A program made the position numbers and the translations under genes. A stretch of DNA of 64,000 bases, from assembly GCF_010500895.1 (NCBI RefSeq), contig NZ_JAAAWO010000005.1, positions 276,294 to 340,293 on the forward strand, written 5' to 3'. The DNA comes from Alteromonas genovensis. GTDB taxonomy: Bacteria > Pseudomonadota > Gammaproteobacteria > Enterobacterales > Alteromonadaceae. The notes under the pieces were generated by a model that searched no databases, was not told the origin of the DNA, and saw nothing but the letters and a program-made list of their open reading frames with translations. The first letter of the stretch is position 1; every line of letters starts with the position of its first letter. This document shows positions 39,695 to 50,151 of the stretch, one piece after another.

Positions 39695-40095
39695 AAAATA
39701 TTATCCTTATTTTTATGTTTGCAAAACGTTTATGACTTTATTCGTAGGTTAGTTCGTAGGTCAACACGCCAGTTTCTGACGTTAATTTTTGTCGTAAATT
39801 TTTGTTTTAGCTTTGGGGTGTTAAACCTTTCTCGGGCGGCAAAAATGCAGATTGTACCCACCATCTAAATTAAGGTAGCCTTTCAACAGCGGTAACGCAA
39901 AGGACTAATAAAGAATAATCGTTACAAAACGTTAAAGCACGATGCAACGTCAAGGAGTAGCCGCTGGTGTGGCTCGAGACACATTAGTACAACCCTCCCT
40001 TTATTATTCTCAACTTAGTAGGTTTGAGTCGTAATTTTCTTTGCTGTAGGAGCTCTTTTTAGGCACTTTTTTAGACGCTTTTTCTAGGAGTCTTT
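39695..40095. other. Intergenic region between the MATE pseudogene and the M16 gene
   Basis: Four hundred bases with no supported gene. It should contain the promoter of the leftward M16 gene and the 3' end of the MATE transcript. Plus-strand open frames here are antisense extensions of the M16 gene. Confidence 0.45.
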
Positions 40096-41442
40096 TTAGG
40101 AGCTAGGGCCCTTAACTCGATTAATTTCTCTAGTGGTATAGAAGAAAGCAATAATGGCGCTCAAGATAACCACAGTCACTATGGTGTAGAACATGGATAC
40201 CATGGGATAGTCCCACATCACAATGAGCACATAATTAATGGAGGCAGGCACAACAAGCTGTCGGGCAATCCCAAGATACATAGGAAACATGGGCTTTTGC
40301 ATTGCCTGCAAAATAGCCACACTCTGAAACAAAACAACGTACGCATAAAACGCTAACGTATCAATTCGAAGGTAAGTGACGCCTGTATTTTTAATGGCAC
40401 TGTCGTCGCTGAAAAGACCCATTGCCATTGGCGATAGAAAATACATCACCGGAATAGAAACAACTGCCATTAAGAAACCGATTAACAATCCTTTTCGGTA
40501 CGTCTGGGCTACTCGGTCGTAAAAACCCACGCCCATATTCTGACCTGCAATAGCCATTACCGCGCTGTTTAAACCTAATGCTGGCAGTAAAAGTACCTGC
40601 TCAAGTCAAAGACCAACGGTGTACCCTGCCACGTGTTCGCTCCCGAATTGACCAATAAGCGCGACGGTAATAAACCCACCCAAAATAATTGTGAGCATGT
40701 TAAAGCTGGCAGGTAAAATTTGCTTCAGAAGATCGAGCCAACGTTGTTTATCAAAGGTGGGCATTACCGATATATTTAAACGCTTCATAAGTACACGAAG
40801 CAGGTAAAAGGCAGTAGCAAACTTTATCACTACGGTAGCCAGTGCTATGCCGCTTACCCCTAAATCAAGGCCGAAGGTAAATAGCGGATTAAGTCCGAAA
40901 TTCGCAAAAAAACCAATCATCAGGGCGTTGCGATTAGATTTAGTATCTCCCAGTGCCATTAACGCACCAGCGGCACCGAACGATAAAGTGAAGCCTACGG
41001 TGCCTGCTAGCGTTACCCATAGATACTCCATCGCCAGTGGCTCAATATTAGGCTCAGCACCAAGCAACACCACTAAGGGGCGCGCCGTAAAGTAACCTAA
41101 AATACATGAAAGTGCACTGAAGGCGATGGCAATGCCGCTTACATTATCTAGCCACCCTTTAACTTCGTGAGTCTCTCCTCGTCCAGCCCCGGGCGCAATC
41201 ATTGCAGACGCACCGGTTTGAATACCAATACCGATTGATAAAAGTAAAAAGAAAACACTTGATGCGATAGATAAGCCTGCGAGCGCATTATCTGACAAAT
41301 AGCCGGCAAACCAGGTATCCGTGAGGTTATACAAGGTGTTGAAAATCATGCCCGTTGAGGCGGGGATCGCCAAGCGCACCATGTGAGAGAATATGGAGCC
41401 TTCCGTCAGCGATGGTTCAGATTTTTTTAAGGCTTCTTGCAT
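40096..41442 (-). pseudogene. MATE efflux transporter disrupted by one in-frame TGA
   Basis: Reading the reverse strand from 41442, a MATE protein runs for 278 codons to VAGYTVGL, then meets TGA at 40608-40606, and continues in the same frame with LEQVLLLPALGLNSAVMAIAGQNMG to a stop at 40096, about 448 residues in all. Intact relatives have GLR-x-EQ at this point, so TGA probably arose from CGA by one C-to-T change. No base is inserted or lost. The first part has helices 1-8 or so and the second the rest; neither should transport alone. Sequencing error is the main alternative. Confidence 0.82.
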
Positions 41443-41668
41443 TAAGCTTCTCCAGCTATGTCGAGTAGGCGCAGTGACATACGATTTTTAAGCTAATAGA
41501 AGCATCGTCCCTTAGAAACACTGTCCCTATATCAACAATAAAAAATCTGTACAAAAATATTGGTTACACAAAAGTTACGTAATCTAAGGGTTTAAGTTTA
41601 TTATGAGACAACAGACTTTTTGTACTGCTGCCTCAGCGGTATCGAGATGCTTGAGGGAAAGGAAACCC

Positions 41669-41962
41669 TTACTTGTTTTGTCTTGCCGCTAATTTTTCTA
41701 ATTGTTCATCAGAAGCCGGCAGCTGGTGATTTTCCTTCCACTGAGAATAAGGCATCTTGTAAACTACTTCACGTGCCGCGTCATAATCTATTTCAACGCC
41801 CTTATCGTTTGCAGCAGCTGAGTACCACTTTGCTAAACAATTGCGGCAGAAGTCAGCCAGAATCATTAGGTCGATATTTTGAACATCTTTGTTGGCATCA
41901 AGGTGCTCTACTAAGCGACGAAAAACTGCTGCTTCTACTTCGGTTTGCGTTTGTTTATCCAT
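41669..41962 (-). CDS. DUF1244 protein
   Basis: A 97-residue protein of the DUF1244 family, recognisable by MILADFCRNCLAKWYSAAANDKGVEIDYDAAREVVYKMPYSQWK. The paired Cys residues in FCRNCLAKW are a constant feature and may bind metal. The function is unknown. AAGGA precedes the ATG. It follows pnp in the same direction but beyond the pnp terminator. Confidence 0.85.
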   Translation of the reverse strand: MDKQTQTEVEAAVFRRLVEHLDANKDVQNIDLMILADFCRNCLAKWYSAAANDKGVEIDYDAAREVVYKMPYSQWKENHQLPASDEQLEKLAARQNK

Positions 41963-41997
41963 TTTTAATCCTTAGCTGTAAAACTCATTTTCACAAA

Positions 41998-42026
41998 ACA
42001 AAAAAGGGAGCCAGGCTCCCTTTTTA
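41998..42026 (-). terminator. pnp terminator
   Basis: AAAAAGGGAGC and GCTCCCTTTTT form an 11-bp stem with a tiny loop; the reverse strand continues with a T-run. It lies about 57 bases after the pnp stop. Confidence 0.85.
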
Positions 42027-42082
42027 TAACTTTCTTTTTAACTTCGTTGTTTAACTACGGTGTTTACCGCATTTAAACATAC

Positions 42083-44194
42083 TTACTCTGCGTCGTCAGA
42101 CTTTGGAGCAGGTTTTTCTAGAAGTTCTTTAATGCTTAAACGTACACGGTTTTGGCGATCAATTTCCATAACCTTAACGTCAACCATTTCGCCTTCTTTA
42201 AGATAATCAGTTACTTTGTTCACTCGCTCATGAGCGATTTGTGAAATGTGAACAAGACCTTCTTTACCTGGAAGTACTTCTACGAAAGCACCGAAGTCAA
42301 CGATGCGGGTAATTTTACCGTTATAGGTTTTACCCACTTCAATTTCAGCAGTCACTTGCTCAATCTTAGCAATAGCGATTTCTGCTTTCGCACGCTCTGT
42401 TGCAAAGATTTTGATAGTGCCGTCATCTTCAATTTCGATGTTGGTATCAGATTCTTCAGTAATTTGGCGAATCATTGCTCCGCCTTTACCAATTACGTCA
42501 CGAATCTTGTCTTGGTCAACTTTCATGGTGTAAATGCGCGGTGCAAATTCACTAAGCTCTTCACGGTGACCGCCAATCGCTTCGTCCATCACTTTAAGAA
42601 TATGCAAACGGGCTTCTTTAGCTTGCTTAAGCGCAATCTGCATGATTTCTTTAGTGATACCTTCAATCTTTATGTCCATTTGAAGTGCAGTAATACCGTC
42701 GGTAGTACCCGCAACTTTAAAGTCCATGTCGCCAAGGTGATCTTCGTCACCAAGGATGTCTGAAAGTACAACAAAGTTTTCGTCGCTCTTCACTAGACCC
42801 ATTGCAATACCTGCAACTGATGCCTTAATAGGAACACCAGCATCCATTAGCGCAAGTGACGTACCGCACACTGATGCCATAGATGATGAACCGTTAGACT
42901 CAGTGATTTCAGATACCACACGTACTACGTACGGGAATTCTTCTTCACTTGGCATAACCGCTTGGATACCACGTTTCGCTAGACGGCCGTGGCCAATCTC
43001 ACGACGCTTTGGAGACCCAACAAAACCAGTCTCGCCTACACAGTATGGAGGGAAGTTGTAATGAAGCATGAAACGACTGTCGCGCTTGCCTTGAAGCTCG
43101 TCAATCATCTGTGCGTCACGTTCTGTACCTAGTGTTGCAGCTACGATTGCCTGCGTTTCACCACGTGTGAACAACGAAGAACCGTGAGTACGTGGAAGAA
43201 TGCCAGTCGCTACGTCGATAGCACGGATCATCTTAGGATCACGACCGTCAATACGAGGTGCACCTGAAAGAATGCGAGAGCGCACTACGTCAGATTCAAG
43301 GTCGTGAAGAAGCTCAAGCACTTCTTTTTGGTCTTGTTCTTCATCTTCAGCAACAATCGCCGCTAGCGCTTTGTCTGTTGCAGCAACTACAGCGTTTTTA
43401 CGCTCTAGCTTGTCGGAAATTTGGTAAGCCGCCGTCATTTCTGCTTCAGCAAGTGCTTTCACTTTATCTTTAAGCGACGTGTTTTCTTCTTCCGGCTTCC
43501 AGTCCCACTTTTCAGTGCCGACTTCTGCTGCGAATTCGTTAACCGCAGTAACGACTGCTTGCATTTGCTCGTGACCGTACATAACGGCGCCAAGCATAGT
43601 GTCTTCTGAAAGCACAGCGGCTTCAGATTCAACCATTAATACTGCCGCTTCAGTACCAGCAACAACTAAATCAAGCTCACTTGATTCTTGCTCTTCTGCG
43701 CGGGTGTTAAGAATGTATTCACCGTTACTGAAACCTACTCGTGCGGCACCAATTGGGCCGTTGAAAGGCATACCAGAAATCGCTAACGCTGCTGATGTAC
43801 CAATAAGAGAGATGATATCAGTTGGAATATCTGGGTTAGCAGACATTACCGTAATGATGATTTGAACTTCGTTTTTGAAGCCTTCAGGGAAAAGTGGACG
43901 AATTGGACGGTCAATAAGACGTGCAATTAACGTTTCACCTTCAGATGGACGGCCTTCACGTTTGAAGAATCCACCAGGAATTTTACCTGCAGCATACGCT
44001 TTTTCTTGGTAATTAACTGTTAGAGGAAAGAAGTCTTGATTCGCATTTGCTTCTTTCTTGCCAACTACCGATACCAATACAGACGTGTCGTCCATACTCG
44101 CTAAAACCGCTGCTGTTGCCTGACGAGCGATTACGCCCGTTTCTAGAGTTACAGTATGCTGACCATACTGAAATGATTTAGTAATAGGAGTCAC
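42083..44194 (-). CDS. pnp: Polyribonucleotide nucleotidyltransferase (PNPase)
   Basis: PNPase is a phosphorolytic 3'-5' exoribonuclease and degradosome component. The 703-residue protein has two RNase PH domains (about 1-220 and 310-540, the second with [20 protein letters not shown]), a KH domain with [14 protein letters not shown] near 566, and an S1 domain with [27 protein letters not shown] near 630. The start is GTG with AAAGGA upstream. rpsO, its usual upstream partner, is absent: the 299 bases before the start hold no ribosomal protein gene. Confidence 0.97.
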   Translation of the reverse strand: MTPITKSFQYGQHTVTLETGVIARQATAAVLASMDDTSVLVSVVGKKEANANQDFFPLTVNYQEKAYAAGKIPGGFFKREGRPSEGETLIARLIDRPIRPLFPEGFKNEVQIIITVMSANPDIPTDIISLIGTSAALAISGMPFNGPIGAARVGFSNGEYILNTRAEEQESSELDLVVAGTEAAVLMVESEAAVLSEDTMLGAVMYGHEQMQAVVTAVNEFAAEVGTEKWDWKPEEENTSLKDKVKALAEAEMTAAYQISDKLERKNAVVAATDKALAAIVAEDEEQDQKEVLELLHDLESDVVRSRILSGAPRIDGRDPKMIRAIDVATGILPRTHGSSLFTRGETQAIVAATLGTERDAQMIDELQGKRDSRFMLHYNFPPYCVGETGFVGSPKRREIGHGRLAKRGIQAVMPSEEEFPYVVRVVSEITESNGSSSMASVCGTSLALMDAGVPIKASVAGIAMGLVKSDENFVVLSDILGDEDHLGDMDFKVAGTTDGITALQMDIKIEGITKEIMQIALKQAKEARLHILKVMDEAIGGHREELSEFAPRIYTMKVDQDKIRDVIGKGGAMIRQITEESDTNIEIEDDGTIKIFATERAKAEIAIAKIEQVTAEIEVGKTYNGKITRIVDFGAFVEVLPGKEGLVHISQIAHERVNKVTDYLKEGEMVDVKVMEIDRQNRVRLSIKELLEKPAPKSDDAE

Positions 44195-44493
44195 TATTTG
44201 TCCTTTAATTTCAATCTTTATTTATCGCTTTTAATTGCGGCGGTTAGTATAGCTATGAACGCTGAATTTTGCCATCGTCAAATGCGAGCTAACATTGAAA
44301 TTATTATGTATTTATCTCCCCTATTCCCCACCGCAGCTTTGTGACTGTATTAAATGTGATGACATGGCTATATTTTCATCACAATGCAATAAACTGATGC
44401 CATAAAATCGAGTATGCTGGTGTTTGAGCAACGGTCAAAAATAACAACCTCACAAAATAACCGTATAAAACAAATGTGCGTTAAGGGGAATTT
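44195..44493. promoter_or_regulatory. Divergent pnp/HNH intergenic region with an 8-base inverted repeat
   Basis: TGTGATGA at 44355-44362 and TCATCACA at 44376-44383 form a perfect 8-base inverted repeat with a 13-base spacer. It lies between divergent genes, so it could be an operator; the outer TGTGA/TCACA recalls half-sites of CRP, but the spacing does not fit CRP. No rpsO gene is present. Confidence 0.4.
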
Positions 44494-45045
44494 ATGCTTG
44501 TGCTAAGACTGAATAAGGCTGGAATGCCACAAGAGTGGATAGATATAGAACACGCCGCCAAACTGTATTGTCAGGACAAGGTATTGTTTGAACTTGGTAA
44601 AGACGCCATCACGCTTAAAGGAGGCTGGAATCACGCTGGCATTCAAAGTGAGCTGCCGTTATCGAGTATCATAGCTTGCGATGGCAAGGTCACTGATATG
44701 AGCGGAAAAATTGCGTTAACTAATAAGTACCTTTTTCGCCGCGATAATTACATGTGCCTTTATTGCGGTACACAGTTTGCGCCAAAACAGCTTACTCGCG
44801 ATCATATTCTACCCCGCTCTCGGGGCGGTAAAGACAACTGGACTAACGTTGCCTCTGCCTGTCAGCGATGCAACCACGCCAAAGGCGCAAAAACACCTGA
44901 AGAAGCTAGCATGCCCTTACTCGCCGTTCCTTTCAGACCAAACGTTTATGAGCGTTTTTACTTGATGAACAGGAAAATTCTCGCAGACCAGATGGCTTTT
45001 TTACAAAATCATTTCACTCGAAATCGGCAATGGACATGTAGTTAG
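44494..45045 (+). CDS. HNH endonuclease family protein
   Basis: A 183-residue protein with a zinc-ribbon HNH fold in the C-terminal half: CLYCGTQF, the catalytic DHILPRSRGGKDNWTNV, and CQRCNHAKGAK supply two CxxC pairs and the H-N-H residues. The N-terminal half is unclassified. Standalone HNH proteins like this are common in chromosomes and need not be mobile; no restriction methylase or intron is near. GGGG precedes the ATG. Its stop overlaps the stop of the converging MscS gene. Confidence 0.87.
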   Translation: MLVLRLNKAGMPQEWIDIEHAAKLYCQDKVLFELGKDAITLKGGWNHAGIQSELPLSSIIACDGKVTDMSGKIALTNKYLFRRDNYMCLYCGTQFAPKQLTRDHILPRSRGGKDNWTNVASACQRCNHAKGAKTPEEASMPLLAVPFRPNVYERFYLMNRKILADQMAFLQNHFTRNRQWTCS

Positions 45046-45989
45046 AAACCACCGCCACCAGCTGATGGCTGTGTTGCAGCACCAAGGTGTTGCGGCACCC
45101 CGATAGCGGCTTGCTCTGGGGTATTGCCCAGTAAGTTGTCCTCTTTCATCGCTCTAAACCATAGACTTAGCCAATCTGAACACATCTTGTGTTCCAATTC
45201 ATGAGCTTCGGCGGTGGGGCAAAACAAACTCACTTTAACCACGACTTTTGCTAATTCGTTGGTCTTAATTTCAACTTCAGGGTCAATACGAATAAACTCT
45301 TGTTCTAGGTGACGCTCAATTAATCCTTTATACCTTTCAGCAACATCGCGAAAGTATTCGCAGTGTGCTTGCGCTCTGGCGTGAAATGCAGGCAATAAAC
45401 TGTAAGCGTTAACGGTGGGTTCATTAACGATTTCAAAGGAATGCAGTCTGTAGCGGCGCATAAAGTTGAGGTTTTTGACAGTCTGTGTCACTAGCTGGCT
45501 ATTAGGCACATAAACATGCTTGCCGGTAAAGTTGAAGCTTTCTGGGTCAACCTCTAATAATGCAGTTTTCGCCCAGTCCATTTCGACAACTTCACCAATC
45601 ACGTTATTCATTTGGATCCAGTCACCCACACGAAACGGTCTGGCGCTAAGGTAGTAGATAAACCCCATGAAGCACTGAATAAACTCTCTGGTAGCCAGTA
45701 CTATGGCTACCATGAATGCCGCTATGGATATGGCCAAGGTTTGTATTTCTGATGACCACACTACCATCAGCAAGATTATGATGAATGCATTGCCTAGCTG
45801 CTCAAGAATGTTGATTTGGTTTCGTCGGTCCTCGCCGTGGCGAGTACTTCTATGTTTAATGAGACGTAGAAGCCCTTTTTTTACATAGTGAAGCATTACG
45901 AGCAATAAAATAGAGGCCACTAGTTTGTATTCGTTCGCATAAGCAATAAGTTGCTGCCATAGCTGTTCTGGCTCTATCATTATCTGCAC
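45042..45989 (-). CDS. MscS-type mechanosensitive channel family protein
   Basis: A 315-residue inner membrane protein with three or four N-terminal helices and the MscS beta domain RPFRVGDWIQMNNVIGEVVEMDWAKTALLEVD near 140, followed by YVPNSQLVTQTVKNLNF. Such channels open upon hypo-osmotic stress or take part in other regulation. The GTG start has GGAG seven bases upstream. It ends with a short Gly-rich tail (SAGGGGF). Its relation to proBA upstream is suggestive, since proline is an osmolyte, but a terminator separates them. Confidence 0.85.
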   Translation of the reverse strand: MQIMIEPEQLWQQLIAYANEYKLVASILLLVMLHYVKKGLLRLIKHRSTRHGEDRRNQINILEQLGNAFIIILLMVVWSSEIQTLAISIAAFMVAIVLATREFIQCFMGFIYYLSARPFRVGDWIQMNNVIGEVVEMDWAKTALLEVDPESFNFTGKHVYVPNSQLVTQTVKNLNFMRRYRLHSFEIVNEPTVNAYSLLPAFHARAQAHCEYFRDVAERYKGLIERHLEQEFIRIDPEVEIKTNELAKVVVKVSLFCPTAEAHELEHKMCSDWLSLWFRAMKEDNLLGNTPEQAAIGVPQHLGAATQPSAGGGGF

Positions 45990-46023
45990 GCATGTACTCC
46001 GAGACGTAATTTGAAAATTTAGT

Positions 46024-46055
46024 AAAAAAAAAGCGCTGACGAGTGTCAGCGCTTT
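46024..46055 (-). terminator. proBA operon terminator
   Basis: AAGCGCTGAC / GTCAGCGCTT make a 10-bp stem with a GAGT loop, followed on the reverse strand by nine T. It lies about 110 bases after proA. Confidence 0.9.
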
Positions 46056-46164
46056 GCATTATGAAGCACGCAACTAGTTGGCACAATGCCGACCAGTCTG
46101 AATCCCATAGGAATATCAAAAGAATGTCATAAGTAACACCTTATGATGTCTATGGAAATGGGGT

Positions 46165-47412
46165 TTACGCGCGAATTTGACCTTCGCCATTAACCAAATA
46201 TTTTTCCGACGTGAGCGATTCAAGACCCATTGGTCCATAGGCATGCAGCTTGGTTGTTGCAATACCAATTTCGGCACCTAAACCTAGTTGACTACCATCT
46301 GAGAAACGCGATGATGCATTTACCATTACCACACTGGCATCAACGGCACGTTGGAAAAGCTTCGCTTTTGCTTTGTCTTTCGTGCAGATTACTTCAGTAT
46401 GATTACTACCGAATTGTGCAATATGGTCGATGGCACCGTCAAAATCATCAACCACGCGAATGGCAATTTCAAGGCCAAGATACTCTTCACCGTAGCCACT
46501 TTCGTCGATAACATCTGCGCCTTCAAAGTAAGAAGCGCCTTTGCTGTCTACGTGAACTTTTACGTTGTGCTCTTTAAACGCCTGAGCGACGCGAGGCAAA
46601 AACTCACCAGCAACGGCTTGGTGAACAACTAACCCTTCTAAAGCGTTACATACGCCCGTACGCTGCGTCTTACCGTTAAGTAAAATTTCTAGCGCATTGT
46701 CTAAGTCGGCATCGCTGTCTACGTAAAGATGGCATACACCTTTAAAGTGCTGGATAACTGGCACTTTTGAGTTCTCAGTTACATAGTTAATAAGCCCTTC
46801 ACCACCGCGAGGGATTATCACATCAATGTAGTCTCTCTGTTCCATGAGTTCTTGCATCAGCGCACGGTCAGGATTTGGCACCACGGTTACAAGGGCTTTT
46901 GGCAAGTTGTGCTTTTCAAGAGTCTCTTGCATTAGCTCTGCTATCGCAAGGCTGGTATCTAGCGCTTCTTTACCACCACGCAGTATTACCGCGTTACCCG
47001 ATTTGAAGCATAGAGCACCAGCATCTGCTGTTACATTTGGGCGTGCTTCATAAATCATGCACACTACACCAAGAGGTATACGCATTTTCTTAATTTCGAT
47101 GCCATTAGGACGCGTGCCGAACACACGTTCTTTGCCCACTGGATCGTCAAGTTCAACGATAACTTCGATGCCTTCGGCCATTGATTCAATGCGCTCATCG
47201 TCAAGGATCAAACGGTCAATCATTGCAGCGTCTAGATTATTTTCTTTAGCTCGTGCAACTTCTTTCTCATTCACAGCAATAATTTTGTCTTTATTTGCTC
47301 GAATCGCTGCAGCCATGTCAGTTAACACCGCGTTTTTCTGGCTCTCATCCAAAATTGCCAGTGTACGTGCAGCTTGTTTTGCTTGTTGTGCTAACTCAGT
47401 AATAATACTCAT
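46165..47412 (-). CDS. proA: Gamma-glutamyl phosphate reductase
   Basis: ProA reduces gamma-glutamyl phosphate to glutamate semialdehyde, the second step of proline synthesis. The 415-residue aldehyde-dehydrogenase fold protein shows the NADP-site segment KSGNAVILRGGKEA near 137, the catalytic Cys in RTGVCNALEGLVVH near 256, and NASSRFSDGSQLGLGAEIGI near 370. The start overlaps the proB stop by 4 bases (ATGA), so the two are coupled as in E. coli apart from the reversed promoter position. Confidence 0.96.
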   Translation of the reverse strand: MSIITELAQQAKQAARTLAILDESQKNAVLTDMAAAIRANKDKIIAVNEKEVARAKENNLDAAMIDRLILDDERIESMAEGIEVIVELDDPVGKERVFGTRPNGIEIKKMRIPLGVVCMIYEARPNVTADAGALCFKSGNAVILRGGKEALDTSLAIAELMQETLEKHNLPKALVTVVPNPDRALMQELMEQRDYIDVIIPRGGEGLINYVTENSKVPVIQHFKGVCHLYVDSDADLDNALEILLNGKTQRTGVCNALEGLVVHQAVAGEFLPRVAQAFKEHNVKVHVDSKGASYFEGADVIDESGYGEEYLGLEIAIRVVDDFDGAIDHIAQFGSNHTEVICTKDKAKAKLFQRAVDASVVMVNASSRFSDGSQLGLGAEIGIATTKLHAYGPMGLESLTSEKYLVNGEGQIRA

Positions 47413-48518
47413 TCTTTCTCCAGGTTTGCTACGTGCTGATCAGAAATAATTGGCCCTGTCTTCTCTTCGAATTCATGGGCAAACTCATCACTTTCCTGAT
47501 TAGCAATAAAATTCAATAAACAGCTACTGTAATTCGATTTGGCTTTAACAAGTTTCGTTCCGTCTTCTTTTCGAACCAATATGGTATCGCCCACTGAAAA
47601 CTCGCCGTTTACACCGATAATTTCGCTGCTTGTCAGTTGGTCGCTGTCCGTTATCAACGTGCCGTCAAAGTTACCTTCAATAATAACTTCACCTTGGGCG
47701 TTTGATGTGTGACGCATCCAATGTTCATTTTCTTTCATTGGTTTTTTGAACGGTCTAAAGTGCGTGCCAGGGTTTTCACCGGCCAACAGCATATTAAACG
47801 ACAATTCTGTAAAACCATTAATTATGTAGGTGTCTATGCCATGTGACACTGCTTTTTCTGCAGCTTCAATTTTGGTGCGCATACCGCCGGTACCAACGCC
47901 ACCTTTCACTGCACCGCCGGCCATGGCGTAAATACTTTCATCAATGGTATCCACCGATTTAAGCATCTTTGCATCATCGTGTTCGTGTGGGTTTTTATTG
48001 TACAACCCATCAATGTCAGAGCATATTATTAGTGCATCAGCATCCGCTGCTGCTGCAACCATTGCTGACAAGTTGTCGTTATCGCCAACTTTCAACTTGT
48101 CAGTCGTAACCGTATCGTTTTCGTTTACGATTGGTAGAATGTTGTTATAAAGAAGACTGAAAATAGTTTCCCTGATACTGACATAACGCTCTCTGTCACG
48201 CAGATCGGCGTGTGTTAGCAGCATTTGAGCAGACGGAAAATCGAACAATCTATCCCAGGTTGCAATCATTTCTGTTTGCCCTGCAGCAGCCATAGCTTTT
48301 TTGACCGCTATGTTAGATTTTTCTTGATCTGCAAACATGTGTGAACCTGCAGCCACTGACCCCGAGGAAACTAAAACAACCTGGGTACCATTGGCTCTAC
48401 AGCGCACGATGAATTGCGCAATGCTAAGTAAGTAGTGACTACTACACCCCTGTTGATTAGGTGCAATTAGTGCGCTTCCCACTTTGATAACTACGCGATT
48501 CCAATTTGGATGACTCAT
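47409..48518 (-). CDS. proB: Glutamate 5-kinase
   Basis: ProB phosphorylates glutamate to gamma-glutamyl phosphate, the feedback-controlled first step of proline synthesis. The 369-residue protein has the kinase domain (VVIKVGSALI, VSSGSVAAG, IVNENDTVTTDKLKVGDNDNLSAMVA) and a C-terminal PUA domain (from about 275, GEFSVGDTILVRKEDG). It is the first gene of the proBA operon; the upstream 230 bases should hold the promoter. Confidence 0.95.
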   Translation of the reverse strand: MSHPNWNRVVIKVGSALIAPNQQGCSSHYLLSIAQFIVRCRANGTQVVLVSSGSVAAGSHMFADQEKSNIAVKKAMAAAGQTEMIATWDRLFDFPSAQMLLTHADLRDRERYVSIRETIFSLLYNNILPIVNENDTVTTDKLKVGDNDNLSAMVAAAADADALIICSDIDGLYNKNPHEHDDAKMLKSVDTIDESIYAMAGGAVKGGVGTGGMRTKIEAAEKAVSHGIDTYIINGFTELSFNMLLAGENPGTHFRPFKKPMKENEHWMRHTSNAQGEVIIEGNFDGTLITDSDQLTSSEIIGVNGEFSVGDTILVRKEDGTKLVKAKSNYSSCLLNFIANQESDEFAHEFEEKTGPIISDQHVANLEKE

Positions 48519-48801
48519 AATAAATATCTAACCTTTAGATTGTTGATTCGCAAATTCTTGACCGGCGCTTTATCTATCGATGTTCTTGAGCAGTGCAGTT
48601 AATTGCAATGCTCTTAAATACTCATTATCAAGTATTAAAACGCGATTGGCGTTAGCCGGCCTTGAAGCAACTGCAAATTGCATGCTCCATAGTAATTTTT
48701 AACTTAGTTTTATTAATTTTAGACCATTTTTTTTAAATCACATTCAGCCACGCAGTTCCAATAAACGAAGCGGTTCTGACGGTATTGATAAAAATAATGA
48801 A

Positions 48802-49104
48802 TTGGTCTTTGAGAAAACCTTGCGCAGCCTAAGAGACGAACTTACTCCCCTTAGCGCAATGTTGTTACGCACCGACAATAAACCTGCTGCCGTTCGCGAA
48901 TATTCAATTCGTGAACGTGTTGTTGGTGAGCAAGCCGTGCATGTTGTAGTGCTTGAAGGCAAAAAATGTGGCAGAGACGATTTTTCTGCTCCGCTTTTAA
49001 GCTGTCCGTTTACTGAAGCATTCGCTACGTTACTTTTTATCGGGCGGTGTGCAAACACGCCTTTACCTAGCAATGTTGTCGAAAACGCTGCCAGCGATAT
49101 GTAA
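48802..49104 (+). CDS. Possible orphan small gene or gene remnant
   Basis: The plus strand is open from 48703 to a TAA at 49104, giving about 100 residues from the TTG at 48802. Codon use and composition look protein-like (EKTLRSLRDELTPLSAMLLR, then VREYSIRERVVGEQAVHVVV and a Cys-containing tail), and the antisense frame has the Ser/Thr-rich look of a shadow. However, there is no ATG near the front and no ribosome binding site, so it may be the 3' piece of a decayed gene. I do not recognise the family. Confidence 0.35.
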   Translation: MVFEKTLRSLRDELTPLSAMLLRTDNKPAAVREYSIRERVVGEQAVHVVVLEGKKCGRDDFSAPLLSCPFTEAFATLLFIGRCANTPLPSNVVENAASDM

Positions 49105-50151
49105 CTTTCAGATGTCATATAGTGAACAAAGTCCTCTTCAGCTTCGGGAATCTAATCATTATGTTCCAGCTCAAGCAACGTGCATGCCTTTCTAGCAAAA
49201 TGCTATTTACATCGAGCAATAATCATTAGAGTTCAAACAATATATAGATTTTTGAGAATATTTCAAGCGCAAATTATGCTCAACTTGCAGTCAGTACTAG
49301 TAGCATGATGTTTTACGTTTAACGTGTTTCACGAACAACATTGGTTCAAAAATTAAATTTTTTTGTTAATTTTCATATGATTAAAAAACACTTATTTACT
49401 ATGAAACAATACAATCAGCTATAATCTTAAACAAAATTTAACCAGTTACATAGATAACAAAACATTTGCGTCTTAAATGAAACAAACCACCCTTCCTGAA
49501 CAAATAACATTCCAAAGAAGCTATCCCTTGGCTTTTAGGAACATCCTAAAACAGTTTTATGACAACAAATGAATCGCCGAAATCTTAATGAAAAATAGCT
49601 CTAATTCTCACTGATTGCGTTTTTTTAACTTCGAGTGAAGTAAAATATTGGAGCGTGCTGGCATAATCATCTACTGTCGAATTTACCGTGTTATTTTTGC
49701 AAATGTTGTGAAAAACCGACACACAATCATCCTTATGTTGAGCCTCTATTACGATTGAATGTGAAGCGGCTTGTAGCGTTGAATTCAAATTTCTTGATCA
49801 GGAATATAACTTGACTCTTGTGCTTAGTACTTTAAATTCAATAAGATACAGCGATACAACTATTCACCTTTTTTACACATAGCCTCGTCTGAGCAACTCA
49901 CTACTACTTTGATGCGATAAAATTTATGAACGGAATACATCTTGTATACGTTTATTCATAAGCGAATTAATACAAATGAATCGATATTGCACTTCAACTG
50001 CACAGCGTTCATGCCCGACATGCTACTTAATTGACAATTGTTTGATTAACATCGTTAACGATTAAAGACAAAAATAGGATGTTAAATTTTTATCAAGCAA
50101 TTTTCGGGTTTGCGTGAAGGCAGCTGTAAGTTTTGAAATATGGGAGTTCCA
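49105..50151. other. AT-rich gene-poor region
   Basis: About 1 kb of strongly AT-rich sequence (runs such as AAATTAAATTTTTTTG near 49350) with no supported gene on either strand. A 67-codon reverse frame at 49585-49788 lacks an RBS and ATG. The region must hold the promoter of the membrane protein gene at 50152. Confidence 0.5.

Noticed and set aside
39380..39868. 162-codon plus-strand frame across the start of the M16 gene
   Set aside because: It is antisense to the well-supported M16 peptidase for most of its length and has no RBS or family match.
40606..40608. Selenocysteine codon in the MATE gene
   Set aside because: MATE transporters are not selenoproteins, no selenocysteine insertion hairpin is evident just after the TGA, and intact relatives carry Arg here.
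44494..45045. HNH gene as a homing endonuclease or mobile element
   Set aside because: No intron, intein, repeats or interrupted gene around it; it looks like a fixed chromosomal gene.
48744..49118. 124-codon reverse frame opposite the possible gene at 48802
   Set aside because: Its Ser/Arg/Thr-rich composition is typical of an antisense shadow; the plus-strand frame looks more coding-like.
49585..49788. 67-codon reverse frame in the AT-rich region
   Set aside because: It has only a TTG start directly after a stop, no RBS and no recognisable family, so I could not support it as a gene.
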